A stretch of 64,000 nt of DNA from Bacteroidales bacterium (GTDB lineage: Bacteria; Bacteroidota; Bacteroidia; Bacteroidales; UBA932), in NCBI GenBank assembly GCA_016282145.1, contig JAEEJZ010000045.1:1-64000 (forward strand), in the 5' to 3' direction. The notes under the pieces were generated by a model. The model searched no databases. It saw nothing but the letters and a program-made list of their open reading frames with translations, and was not told the DNA's origin. A program made the translations under genes and the position numbers. This document shows positions 8,967 through 16,605 of this stretch, piece by piece; the stretch's first letter is position 1; each line of letters starts with the position of its first letter.

Positions 8967-10166
8967 ATGAGAAAGAAGAAAAGCATACATCAGTTCTGTG
9001 AGAGCTTCACTGCCGCAAAGGAACTTCGGGACAGTGGACTCTACGTCTATTACCGCCCCATCGCATCCGGGCAGGATCCGGTGGTCACCATGGCCGACGG
9101 GCGCAAAGCCCTGATGTTCGGCTCCAACTCCTACCTCGGACTCTCCGATGACCCCCGCCTCAAGGAAGCGGCCATCGCCGCCATCAAGAAATACGGAACC
9201 AGCTGCTCCGGCTCCCGTTTCCTCAACGGGACCCTCGACATCCACGAGGAACTGGAAGCCAAACTGGCCGCCTTCGTCGGCAAGAAATCCGCCGTTACCT
9301 TCAGTACCGGATTTCAGGTGAACCTGGGGGTCGTTTCCACGCTCGGTACGCGGGACGGCTTCATTTTCCTGGATTCCCTCGACCACGCCTGCATCATCGA
9401 CGGGGCAAGACTTTCGTTCAGCAAGATCCTGAAATTCCCCCACAACGATATGGATGTCCTGGAGCTCCGCCTCCGCCGGGCGCCGAAAAGTGCCCGTAAA
9501 CTCGTCGTCGTGGACGGGGTCTATTCGATGGAGGGCGATATCGCCCCGATGCCGGACCTCGTGCACCTCTGTGACAAGTACGACGCCACGCTGATGGTGG
9601 ACGACGCCCACGGACTCGGCGTCCTGGGAACGCAGGGGCGCGGAACGGCCAACCATTTCGGGCTGACGGACCGCGTGGACCTCATTATGGGCACCTTCTC
9701 CAAGAGTTTCGGCTCGCTGGGCGGCTTCATCGCCTCGGACAGCGATATCATGGACTATCTCAAGCACACCGCCCGTTCCCTGATTTTCAGCGCCAGCATG
9801 CCGCCGGCCAATGTCGCCGCGGTCAGCACGGCCATCGACATTATGCTCACGGAACCTGAGCGCATCGACAATCTCTGGAAGGTAACGCATCACGCACAGG
9901 CCTCCTTCCGGGCGGCGGGCTTCGACATCGGGCATACCCAGTCCCCCATCATCCCGCTCTTCGTGCGGGACACCCAGAAGGCGATGAAGATTGTGAACAT
10001 GGCCCTGGACGAGGGAATCTTCATCACCCCGGTCATCGCTCCGGCCGTTCCGGAAAAAGACGTGCTGATCCGCTTCGCACTGATGGCCACGCATACCATC
10101 GCACAGGTGGACGAGGCCGTGGAAAAACTCACCCGCATCTTCAAGGAGATGGGCATAATCGAATAA
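8967..10166 (+). CDS. spt: Serine palmitoyltransferase-like PLP enzyme
   Basis: Alpha-oxoamine synthase family member. In Bacteroidales the full-length soluble form condenses L-serine with an acyl-CoA to 3-ketosphinganine, the first step of dihydroceramide synthesis. Features: GSNSYLGLSDDPRL, SGSRFLNGTLDIHEELE, VDDAHGLGVLG (PLP ring contacts) and the Schiff-base lysine K246 in GTFSKSFGSLGG. Length 399 matches bacterial SPT. Glycine C-acetyltransferase and 8-amino-7-oxononanoate synthase share the fold; the early SGLYVYYRPI segment and the adjacent SDR gene favour SPT. I placed the start at ATG 8967 (MRKKKSIHQF); an upstream in-frame ATG at 8907 lies within the C69 gene. The SDR gene follows after 3 nt. 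Confidence 0.85.
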   Translation: MRKKKSIHQFCESFTAAKELRDSGLYVYYRPIASGQDPVVTMADGRKALMFGSNSYLGLSDDPRLKEAAIAAIKKYGTSCSGSRFLNGTLDIHEELEAKLAAFVGKKSAVTFSTGFQVNLGVVSTLGTRDGFIFLDSLDHACIIDGARLSFSKILKFPHNDMDVLELRLRRAPKSARKLVVVDGVYSMEGDIAPMPDLVHLCDKYDATLMVDDAHGLGVLGTQGRGTANHFGLTDRVDLIMGTFSKSFGSLGGFIASDSDIMDYLKHTARSLIFSASMPPANVAAVSTAIDIMLTEPERIDNLWKVTHHAQASFRAAGFDIGHTQSPIIPLFVRDTQKAMKIVNMALDEGIFITPVIAPAVPEKDVLIRFALMATHTIAQVDEAVEKLTRIFKEMGIIE

Positions 10167-10169
10167 ATT

Positions 10170-10964
10170 ATGGTCATTCTCATCACTGGCATCAGTTCGG
10201 GCTTCGGCAAGGCGATGGCGCAGCGGCTCAGCGCCGAGGGGCACCGCGTCTACGGCACCTACCGCAAGGTGCAGGAACGCCTGCCAGGCGTGACCTACCT
10301 CCAGGCCGATGTCCGCAGCGAAGAGGATGCAAAAAATGCCGTACAGGCCGTACTTGACGCCGAAGGCCGCATCGACGCCTTCATCAGCAATGCCGGTATG
10401 GGCATCGGCGGTCCGCTGGAATTCTGCAGCCTCGAAGCCGCACAGGAACAGATGGACACGAACTGGATGGGCATGGTGCGTTTCCTGCATTTCGTGCTTC
10501 CGGTGATGCGCGCCCAGCGCAGCGGCAAGATCCTCTGCTTCTCCTCCATCGGCGGACTGATGGGCCTGCCCTTCCAGGGATTGTACAGCGCTTCGAAATT
10601 CGCCATCGAGGGCTATTGCGAAGCGCTCCGGCTCGAAGTGCGCAGTTTCGGCATCGACGTCATCCTGATCGAGCCCGGCGATTTCGCCACTTCCTTCACC
10701 GCCAGCCGCAAATCGGTGGCGCAGGACGAGGCGTTTGCCGTCTATACGAGTTACCGGGACTCGCTCGCGAGCATCGAAAAGGACGAGACCGGCGGACTGA
10801 AGCCGGAATACCTGGCGGAGAAGATTGCCCGGATCCTGCGCAAAAAGCGGCCGGCGTACAGTTACATCATCTCCACTTTCGAACAGCGGCTGTCCGTCAC
10901 ATTGAAAAAGATATTGCCGCAGCGCTGGTTCGCCGCCATCCTTTCATCTTATTATAAACTATAA
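10170..10964 (+). CDS. Short-chain dehydrogenase/reductase; candidate 3-ketosphinganine reductase
   Basis: Classical SDR of 264 residues with the N-terminal Rossmann motif TGISSGFG (residues 6-13), the NAG motif (SNAGMG), the catalytic Ser in FSSIGG and YSASK (Tyr and Lys). It begins 3 nt after the SPT stop, so translation is probably coupled. Because SPT yields a 3-keto product that needs NADPH-dependent reduction, and because the C-terminal segment is basic and hydrophobic (SVTLKKILPQRWFAAIL) and could bind a membrane, 3-ketosphinganine reductase is the best guess. This rests on context; substrate cannot be read from an SDR sequence by eye. Confidence 0.75.
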   Translation: MVILITGISSGFGKAMAQRLSAEGHRVYGTYRKVQERLPGVTYLQADVRSEEDAKNAVQAVLDAEGRIDAFISNAGMGIGGPLEFCSLEAAQEQMDTNWMGMVRFLHFVLPVMRAQRSGKILCFSSIGGLMGLPFQGLYSASKFAIEGYCEALRLEVRSFGIDVILIEPGDFATSFTASRKSVAQDEAFAVYTSYRDSLASIEKDETGGLKPEYLAEKIARILRKKRPAYSYIISTFEQRLSVTLKKILPQRWFAAILSSYYKL

Positions 10965-10970
10965 TGAGGG

Positions 10971-10995
10971 GTTGCAAAGTGCGCTACTTTGCAAC
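10971..10995. other. Perfect inverted repeat between the SDR gene and the glucanotransferase
   Basis: GTTGCAAAGT and ACTTTGCAAC form 10-bp perfect arms around a 5-nt loop, 6 nt after the SDR stop and 14 nt before the malQ-like start. No T-run follows on the plus strand, so it is a poor intrinsic terminator. It could be an operator for the glucanotransferase or an mRNA-end hairpin. Confidence 0.5.
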
Positions 10996-11009
10996 ATCAA
11001 GATTAATAA

Positions 11010-12881
11010 ATGCCGAAATTTAAGATACAATACAACACAGCCTGGGGCGAAAACCTGGTCCTGGCCACAAGGTTCAGGAAGTTCCCGATGCAATGGAACG
11101 AGGGGAATGTCTGGAGCGTGCAGGTCAAGGAAAAGGACCTGCTGCAGGAAGGCGGAAGGTATGCTTACCTCGTAGAGCGGGACGGAATCACCCTCCGCTG
11201 CGAATGGGAGGACCATTACTACGATGCCCTGATGGCGGGAAAGACCGTCACCGACAGCTGGATAACGGCTCCCGAGGGCAATCCTTTCAACCGGAAGCAT
11301 TCCGCGGCGGTCTTTGACCGGCCGGGCTTCCGCGGCGCAGGCACCGCGATTCCGGTCTTCTCGCTGCGTTCGGAAAAGGATTTCGGCATCGGGGAATTCC
11401 GCGACCTGCGTCTGCTCGTAGACTGGGCGGCATCGACAGGACAATGCGTCATTCAGCTGCTTCCCATCAACGATACCACCCGTCAGGGCGGATGGGAGGA
11501 TTCCTATCCTTACAGCCCCGTTTCTTCTTTCGCCCTGCATCCGCTGTATATTCATCTGCAAGACCTCGGCATTCGCGAAACAGCGGACTTCAAGCGGCAG
11601 CAGGCGGCCCTGAACGCACTGCCGGAGCTGGATTATCCCGCCGTGTTCCAAGCCAAGACGACCCTGCTCCGCAAGGTCTGGGAACGCCGCGGCGCAAAGG
11701 ATATCGCATCGGCCGCTTTCCGGGACTTCAGCTCGCGCAACGCCTACTGGCTGGATGAATATGCCGATTTCTGTGCGCAGCGCGACGGCTTCGTGCCCGA
11801 ATACTACCGCTGGGTGCAATATCATCTGGACCTGCAATTATCGGAGGAAGTGGCCTACGCACGCGCAAAGGGCGTGTTTTTCAAGGGCGACCTGCCCATC
11901 GGCGTCAGTGCGGACAGCGCCGACGCCCATTTCCACCCGAAACTCTTCAACCTGGACAGTTGCGCCGGAGCCCCGCCGGACTTTTTCTCCGCCGACGGCC
12001 AGAACTGGGGCTTCCCGACCTATAACTGGGAAGCGATGGCGCGGGACGGCTACGCCTGGTGGAAGCGGCGCCTGCTGAAGATGGCCGAATACTTCGACGC
12101 CTTCCGCATCGACCATATCCTGGGCTTTTTCCGCATCTGGGAGATCCCCGTCCGCGAAAAAAGCGGAAAGATGGGGCATTTTAACCCCTCGCTGCCCTAT
12201 ACGCGCGAGGAAATACGGGCGATGGGGCTGGACGGCTTCAAGGGGCTGTTCCTGCCCGATCCGCGCCATCGCGGCTGCCTGGTTCCGCGCATTTCGCCGG
12301 AAACCGAAGGCCTTTCGCCCGCACAACAGCGGCGCTTCGGTGCCCTTTACGACGATTTCTTCTTCCATCGGCACGAGGCTTTCTGGAAACGCAATGCGGA
12401 AAAGAAACTGCCCGAACTGCTGCGCGTGACGGGAATGCTCGCCTGCGGCGAAGACCTCGGCATGATTCCCGCCTGCGTCCCGGAGGTAATGGCGCAGGAG
12501 CGCATCCTTTCCCTGGAAATGCCGATGATGGAAAAGGGCCGCCACTGGCCATATTTAAGCGTCTGCACCACGGCCAGTCACGACATGGATACGCTGCGCA
12601 TGCAGGGCGGAGCCGACCGCAGTCCGCAGGAATGCCGGCAGATTATCCGCGGAATTCTCGCTTCCGCGTCGATGCTTGCGATTCTTCCCTTACAGGACTG
12701 GCTGTCGCTGGACGGAACGCACCGCCGGGCGGATTACCGTGAGGAACGTATCAACCAGCCGGCCGACCCGCATCACCACTGGCGCTACCGCCTGCATTTC
12801 AATGTGGAGGAACTGGCGTCGATGTCCGACTGGAACACCGCCCTCGCCGCGCTGCTCAAGGAGAGCGCCCGTACCGCATAA
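11010..12881 (+). CDS. malQ: 4-alpha-glucanotransferase (GH77 amylomaltase) with N-terminal starch-binding-like domain
   Basis: Transfers alpha-1,4-glucan segments and releases glucose, linking maltodextrin use with glycogen turnover. Residues 1-105 resemble a CBM20 domain (KIQYNTAWGENL..., MQWNEGNVWSVQV), shortened compared with a full CBM20. The GH77 core starts near FRGAGTAIPVFSLRSEKDFGIGEF and contains QLLPINDT, YSPVSSFALHP, DLPIGVS, the nucleophile region FDAFRIDHILGFFRIWEIP, GEDLGMIP and TTASHDMDTLR. Bacteroides homologues of about 890 residues carry two CBM20 domains; this 623-residue version has at most one. It appears monocistronic, with an inverted repeat just upstream and the RAYT region downstream. 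Confidence 0.92.
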   Translation: MPKFKIQYNTAWGENLVLATRFRKFPMQWNEGNVWSVQVKEKDLLQEGGRYAYLVERDGITLRCEWEDHYYDALMAGKTVTDSWITAPEGNPFNRKHSAAVFDRPGFRGAGTAIPVFSLRSEKDFGIGEFRDLRLLVDWAASTGQCVIQLLPINDTTRQGGWEDSYPYSPVSSFALHPLYIHLQDLGIRETADFKRQQAALNALPELDYPAVFQAKTTLLRKVWERRGAKDIASAAFRDFSSRNAYWLDEYADFCAQRDGFVPEYYRWVQYHLDLQLSEEVAYARAKGVFFKGDLPIGVSADSADAHFHPKLFNLDSCAGAPPDFFSADGQNWGFPTYNWEAMARDGYAWWKRRLLKMAEYFDAFRIDHILGFFRIWEIPVREKSGKMGHFNPSLPYTREEIRAMGLDGFKGLFLPDPRHRGCLVPRISPETEGLSPAQQRRFGALYDDFFFHRHEAFWKRNAEKKLPELLRVTGMLACGEDLGMIPACVPEVMAQERILSLEMPMMEKGRHWPYLSVCTTASHDMDTLRMQGGADRSPQECRQIIRGILASASMLAILPLQDWLSLDGTHRRADYREERINQPADPHHHWRYRLHFNVEELASMSDWNTALAALLKESARTA

Positions 12882-12939
12882 TCTTTCGCCCCGGAATACT
12901 GCCGTCCACGCGACACGTAGCACCCCCTGGCATCTCCCG

Positions 12940-13148
12940 CTGCCCGACGCGGACGCGGAGTCTTCCAGACGGGTGGCCGGGACTTCTCTATGGGCGAGGG
13001 ACGTCATTTTGGCCAAAATGCGCCGTTTTCTTGCAAATCGATGTACCCGGGGTACATGGTTTTAGTGAAAATCGGGCTATTTTTAACAAAACGGCGTTCC
13101 TTTTGTGATGCGGAGTGCATATAAGCGTTGAAAAACTTTTTCAACGGT
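12940..13148 (+). repeat. Palindrome-rich repeat, copy 1 (left flank of the HUH transposase gene)
   Basis: Near-identical to 14266-14433 and, inverted, to 21496-21647. Shared elements in order: the 12-bp palindrome TTTTGGCCAAAA (from 13007); ATGTACCC-G-GGGTACAT arms (near 13040-13056); an A/T-rich stretch; and, shared only with copy 2, an end containing GTTGA...TCAAC. Here that end is a 19-nt hairpin, GTTGAAAAA-C-TTTTTCAAC (13127-13145), 26 nt before the transposase ATG. Copies 1 and 3 also share about 45 bp further left (from CTGCCCGACGCGG). The rest of the gap 12882-12939 shows nothing recognisable. Confidence 0.85.
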
Positions 13149-13171
13149 TGATTTCTCTTCATCTTTGCAGC

Positions 13172-14086
13172 ATGGATAAGATGAGAAGATTGCGCCGGGA
13201 GTATCAGGCACTCCCAAAAGGATATTATCATCTTTGCACAGACGGTTGGAAAGATGGGGTGTTGTTCGGGGCGAACCGGCAATATGCTGCAGGCGTGACA
13301 AGTATCGCTTTAGCTACATTAAAGTACGAAGTTGTCGTTTATGCTTACGCGCTGATGCCGAACCATGTGCATCTGTTGCTCTCCGGAACGGGGAAAGATT
13401 GTGTGAGTACTTTTGACTTGCTGGTGCGGCGGTGCGCTTTGATGTTAAAACACAACGACGATCCTCCGCTTCCCAAGGGCTATGGTTTCAAGCTGGTTCC
13501 CATAGATTCCCAGGACTCTTTCCGTTCCCATTTGTTGTATCTGGCTCGCAATCCTTACGAAAAGGGATACGGAATTCCGGGATCTTATCCCTGGGGAAGC
13601 GATTATCTGTTATATAACCCTATTGGTGAAACGCTTCGGGGAGAGAGGGCGGGCACGATGTCTTCCCGTCGTGTGTCGTGCATCACCGGATGTACCGACC
13701 GGCTTCCTCCAGATTGGGAGATTCATACGGAGTTTGGCATACTTCCCAAGAATTTTGTTTCCATAGACAAAGCCCGTTCTCTCTTCCCTTCTCCCAAAGC
13801 TTATACATCGCGTTTGGTGAAAGATTACGAAGCCTTGCTTCATATCTCAGGAGCCCTGGACGAAACGATTGACTTATCTGATGCTGAAGTGGATGATATT
13901 TTCTATTCGCAACTTCGTATTAAGTTCCCCGGAAAATCGCTCGGGAGCCTGGAGGTAAAAGAAAAATACCAACTGGCCACCTGGTTGAGTAATAAATATG
14001 GCCTCTCGGCCAAACATCTTGCCCCCAGACTCCGCCTCAGTGAATATGCGATTACCCAGGCACTAAATGCCAAGGAGCGATGGTAA
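13172..14086 (+). CDS. IS200/RAYT-like HUH (Y1) transposase
   Basis: Single-strand DNA transposase of the Y1_Tnp superfamily, resembling REP-associated tyrosine transposases that act on short palindromic repeats. The HUH motif is MPNHVHLLL (His65, His67) and the likely catalytic Tyr is Tyr123 in LLYLARNP. The C-terminus (LATWLSNKYGLSAKHLAPRLRLSEYAITQAL) looks like a helix-turn-helix. The gene is visibly lower in GC than its neighbours, suggesting acquisition. ATG 13172 was chosen because CATCTTTG, one base off the -7 consensus, ends 5 nt before it, and an upstream in-frame start at 13115 lies in the repeat. It is flanked by direct repeat copies at 12940-13148 and 14266-14433. No partner TnpB is present, which fits RAYT rather than IS605. 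Confidence 0.85.
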   Translation: MDKMRRLRREYQALPKGYYHLCTDGWKDGVLFGANRQYAAGVTSIALATLKYEVVVYAYALMPNHVHLLLSGTGKDCVSTFDLLVRRCALMLKHNDDPPLPKGYGFKLVPIDSQDSFRSHLLYLARNPYEKGYGIPGSYPWGSDYLLYNPIGETLRGERAGTMSSRRVSCITGCTDRLPPDWEIHTEFGILPKNFVSIDKARSLFPSPKAYTSRLVKDYEALLHISGALDETIDLSDAEVDDIFYSQLRIKFPGKSLGSLEVKEKYQLATWLSNKYGLSAKHLAPRLRLSEYAITQALNAKERW

Positions 14087-14116
14087 TCTTATCTCGTTAA
14101 AAAACAATAGATAAGA
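14087..14116 (+). other. Hairpin immediately after the HUH transposase stop
   Basis: TCTTATCT and AGATAAGA, 8-bp arms around an A-rich 14-nt loop, begin directly after the stop codon. No T-run follows. It may be a 3' hairpin of the transposase mRNA or part of the mobile unit. Between here and repeat copy 2 (14117-14265) I see only one short inverted repeat, GCCCCGG...CCGGGGC near 14250-14273. Confidence 0.5.
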
Positions 14117-14265
14117 CCGACGGTGCAGGCAGGGGAACAGTTCATCATTTGGCGTTTTTTCTGAGCAAGCAATAACAAATGTACGGCTTTTATATGAAAA
14201 CGCCAACCGGCCCGCTCCGCTTTTCCGCGTCCGCTTCGAAAACGGCCCGCCGCCCCGGTAACTTC

Positions 14266-14433
14266 GGCCGGGGCTTCTCTATGGGCGAGGGACGTCATTT
14301 TGGCCAAAATGCGCCGTTTTCTTGCAAATCGATGTACCCGGGGTACATGGTTTTAGTGAAAATCGGGCTATTTTTAACAAAACGGCGTTCCTTTTGTGAT
14401 GCGGGGTGCAAATAAGCGTTGACGACTCAACGG
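14266..14433 (+). repeat. Palindrome-rich repeat, copy 2 (right flank of the HUH transposase gene)
   Basis: Same orientation as copy 1. From CTTCTCTATGGGCGAGG to ATAAGCGTTGA the two differ by only a few bases over about 145 bp. The end hairpin is kept but altered: GTTGA-CGAC-TCAAC (14418-14431) replaces the longer hairpin in copy 1, so arm complementarity survives while the loop changes. It lies just beyond the pbpC 3' end. Confidence 0.85.
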
Positions 14434-14469
14434 CTTGGACATACCGCCATTTATAAAAAATCGCTCCTG

Positions 14470-16605
14470 CTACCCGGCGATTGAAAAAGAGACGGAAGCG
14501 CTGCGGCCCTGCGGGTCGACGACGACCAGGGTGTGGCGGCCCGGGGCCGGGGCAAGTCGCAGTTCGTGAAGCAGTTGCGTCTCGCCGAGGTATTCGCCGT
14601 CCAGGTGCCACCAGAGGCGGGTTTGGGGTGTAGGATGCGCCGCCCGGAATACGGCGCTTCCGGCCGAGCCGTCCAGTTGGCGGGGAAGGCGGAGCACGCT
14701 GCCGCTTTCCGGGTAGATGAAGGCGGGACCGTCGGCGGGCGCCGGGGCCGGAGGATTGTATTCAGGGTGCCGTTTCCGGTAGTACCATTCCATCGCCGGC
14801 GGCAGACGGAACACCCCGCCCCGGTGATAGGGGCAGACGGGACTCTCTTCCGCCCGGGCGGGGAGGTGACGGCGCCGGTAATCCCCGCAGTCCGGCCCGC
14901 GCAGGAAGCCGGAGGCGAGGCAGACATCGGCGTACATCCCTCCTTCGGGCTCCTCGAACCAGCGTCCGTCTTCCGGCAGAAGGTTCAGCAGTTCGAAGAG
15001 GACGGGGCCGGCGCAGGAGGCACCGGTGAGCGCGGGAACCCCGTGTCCGTCCGCGTTGCCGCACCAGACGCCCACCGCCCAGCGGGGCGTGAGTCCGACG
15101 GCCCAGGCATCCCGGTAGCCGTAACTCGTGCCGGTCTTCCAGGCCGCCTTGCGCACGGAGGGGATTTTCCGCCAGTCCATCTCGTCGGCGCGGTTCACGG
15201 TGGAAAGAATCTCCAGCGTCTGCCATACGGCTACGTCATCCGTCAGCGGCCATCCGTCAGGCCGGCGCACGAAGCCCGCATAGGCACGGGTGATGTCCAG
15301 CAGGCTGCCTTCGCCGCCGCCCAGGATCAGCGAAAGGCCGTAGTCGTCACTGCTGCGGTTCAGGGTGCCCAGGCCGCAGTCCTTGAGCAATTGGTGGAAA
15401 CGGGGAACGCCGTAGAGGCGCAGCAGATGCACGGCCGGGACGTTCAGCGAGCGGGCCAGGGCCTCGGAGGCGGGGACGGCACCGTGGAACTGCCGGTCGA
15501 AGTTGTGCGGGGTGAACCCGCCGATGTTGACGGGGGTGTCGGGCAGCAGCGATTCCGGCAGGATCAGGCCCTCTTCCAGCGCCGCAGCATACAAAAACGG
15601 CTTCAGGATGCTGCCGGTGGAACGCGGTGCCGCGGCGATGTCGACATCCATTCCGTCCCGGAGACGCATCGGGGAACTGTTCCCGACATAGGCGCGGACG
15701 GAGCCGTCGGCAAGGTCGAGTACGACCGCGGCCATGTCGGCCGCCCCGCTGCGCGCGAGTTCGTCGCTGCAGCGGTTGACGACGGCTTCCACCCGCTCCT
15801 GCAGGGTGGCATCGATGTCCGTGCGCGTCAGCTTGCCTTCGGGCTGGGCGTCCACCAGGTGCCGGGCCAGGGAGGGAAGGGGATGAGGCGCTCCGGGCAG
15901 CGCTTCGCCGATCGCATCTTCGCAGGTCCCGGCGGAAAGATATCCGGCGTCGCGCAGGTCGCGCAGCAGTGCGTTGCGTTTTTCCAGGAGCCGGTCGCGC
16001 CGGCGTCCCGGATGGATGGCGGCGGGAGCATTGGGCAGAACGGCCAGCGTGGCGGCCTCCGCCCAGGAAAGTTCGCCGGCGGGCCGGCCGAAATAGCGCC
16101 AGGCGGCAGCGTCAAGGCCTACGACATTGCCCCCGAAAGGGGCGTGGGAGGCGTACATCGCCAGAATCTCGGCCTTGGAGCAGCGCGCCTCCAGCCGGGT
16201 GGCCAGCACGGCCTCCACGAGTTTTTGCCAGAGGGTCCGTTCCCTGCGGCGGGACAGGCGGATGACCTGCATCGTCAAGGTACTGGCTCCGCTCCTTATC
16301 CTTCCCGCGCCCAAATTGTCGCGCAGTGCGCGGCCGATGGCGAGGGGATCCACGCCGGGATGCCGGTAGAAGCGCCGGTCTTCGAAGCGGATCAGCGCCG
16401 CGGCGTAAGTGGCAGGTACGCTGTCGCAGGGCGGAAAGCGCCACTGCCCGTCCGCTGCGATGCGCGCTCCCAGCAGGCGGCCGTCCCGGTCGGTGACGAC
16501 CGTAGAATAAGGGGTTCCCTCAAACAGGTCCCGCGGCAGGCAGCAGAGCCAGCACCCCAGGATAAGGAGGGCGGGAAGGCCGAAAAGCAGGGCGCGCCGG
16601 CGCAT
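14470..16605 (-). CDS. pbpC: Penicillin-binding protein 1C
   Basis: Bifunctional peptidoglycan synthase anchored by one N-terminal membrane segment (LLFGLPALLILGCWLCCLP). The glycosyltransferase domain carries RFEDRRFYRHPGVDP, GASTLTMQVIRL and related motifs. The transpeptidase domain has STGSILKP (SxxK), SLNVPAVHLL (SxN) and KTGTSYGYRDAW (KTG). A C-terminal BiPBP_C-like domain (about the last 90 residues) follows. Length 711 is a little short for PbpC. Its ATG overlaps the stop of the alpha-2-macroglobulin gene by one base, so the pair forms the widespread bacterial A2M-PbpC module thought to trap attacking proteases and repair the wall. Confidence 0.95.
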   Translation of the reverse strand: MRRRALLFGLPALLILGCWLCCLPRDLFEGTPYSTVVTDRDGRLLGARIAADGQWRFPPCDSVPATYAAALIRFEDRRFYRHPGVDPLAIGRALRDNLGAGRIRSGASTLTMQVIRLSRRRERTLWQKLVEAVLATRLEARCSKAEILAMYASHAPFGGNVVGLDAAAWRYFGRPAGELSWAEAATLAVLPNAPAAIHPGRRRDRLLEKRNALLRDLRDAGYLSAGTCEDAIGEALPGAPHPLPSLARHLVDAQPEGKLTRTDIDATLQERVEAVVNRCSDELARSGAADMAAVVLDLADGSVRAYVGNSSPMRLRDGMDVDIAAAPRSTGSILKPFLYAAALEEGLILPESLLPDTPVNIGGFTPHNFDRQFHGAVPASEALARSLNVPAVHLLRLYGVPRFHQLLKDCGLGTLNRSSDDYGLSLILGGGEGSLLDITRAYAGFVRRPDGWPLTDDVAVWQTLEILSTVNRADEMDWRKIPSVRKAAWKTGTSYGYRDAWAVGLTPRWAVGVWCGNADGHGVPALTGASCAGPVLFELLNLLPEDGRWFEEPEGGMYADVCLASGFLRGPDCGDYRRRHLPARAEESPVCPYHRGGVFRLPPAMEWYYRKRHPEYNPPAPAPADGPAFIYPESGSVLRLPRQLDGSAGSAVFRAAHPTPQTRLWWHLDGEYLGETQLLHELRLAPAPGRHTLVVVDPQGRSASVSFSIAG

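Noticed and set aside
12990-13122. A short peptide frame (MGEGRHFGQNAPFS...) present in all three palindromic repeat copies
   Set aside because: The repeats are nearly identical in DNA, so shared frames are expected. The frame ends differently in each copy and there is no sign of selection on codons.
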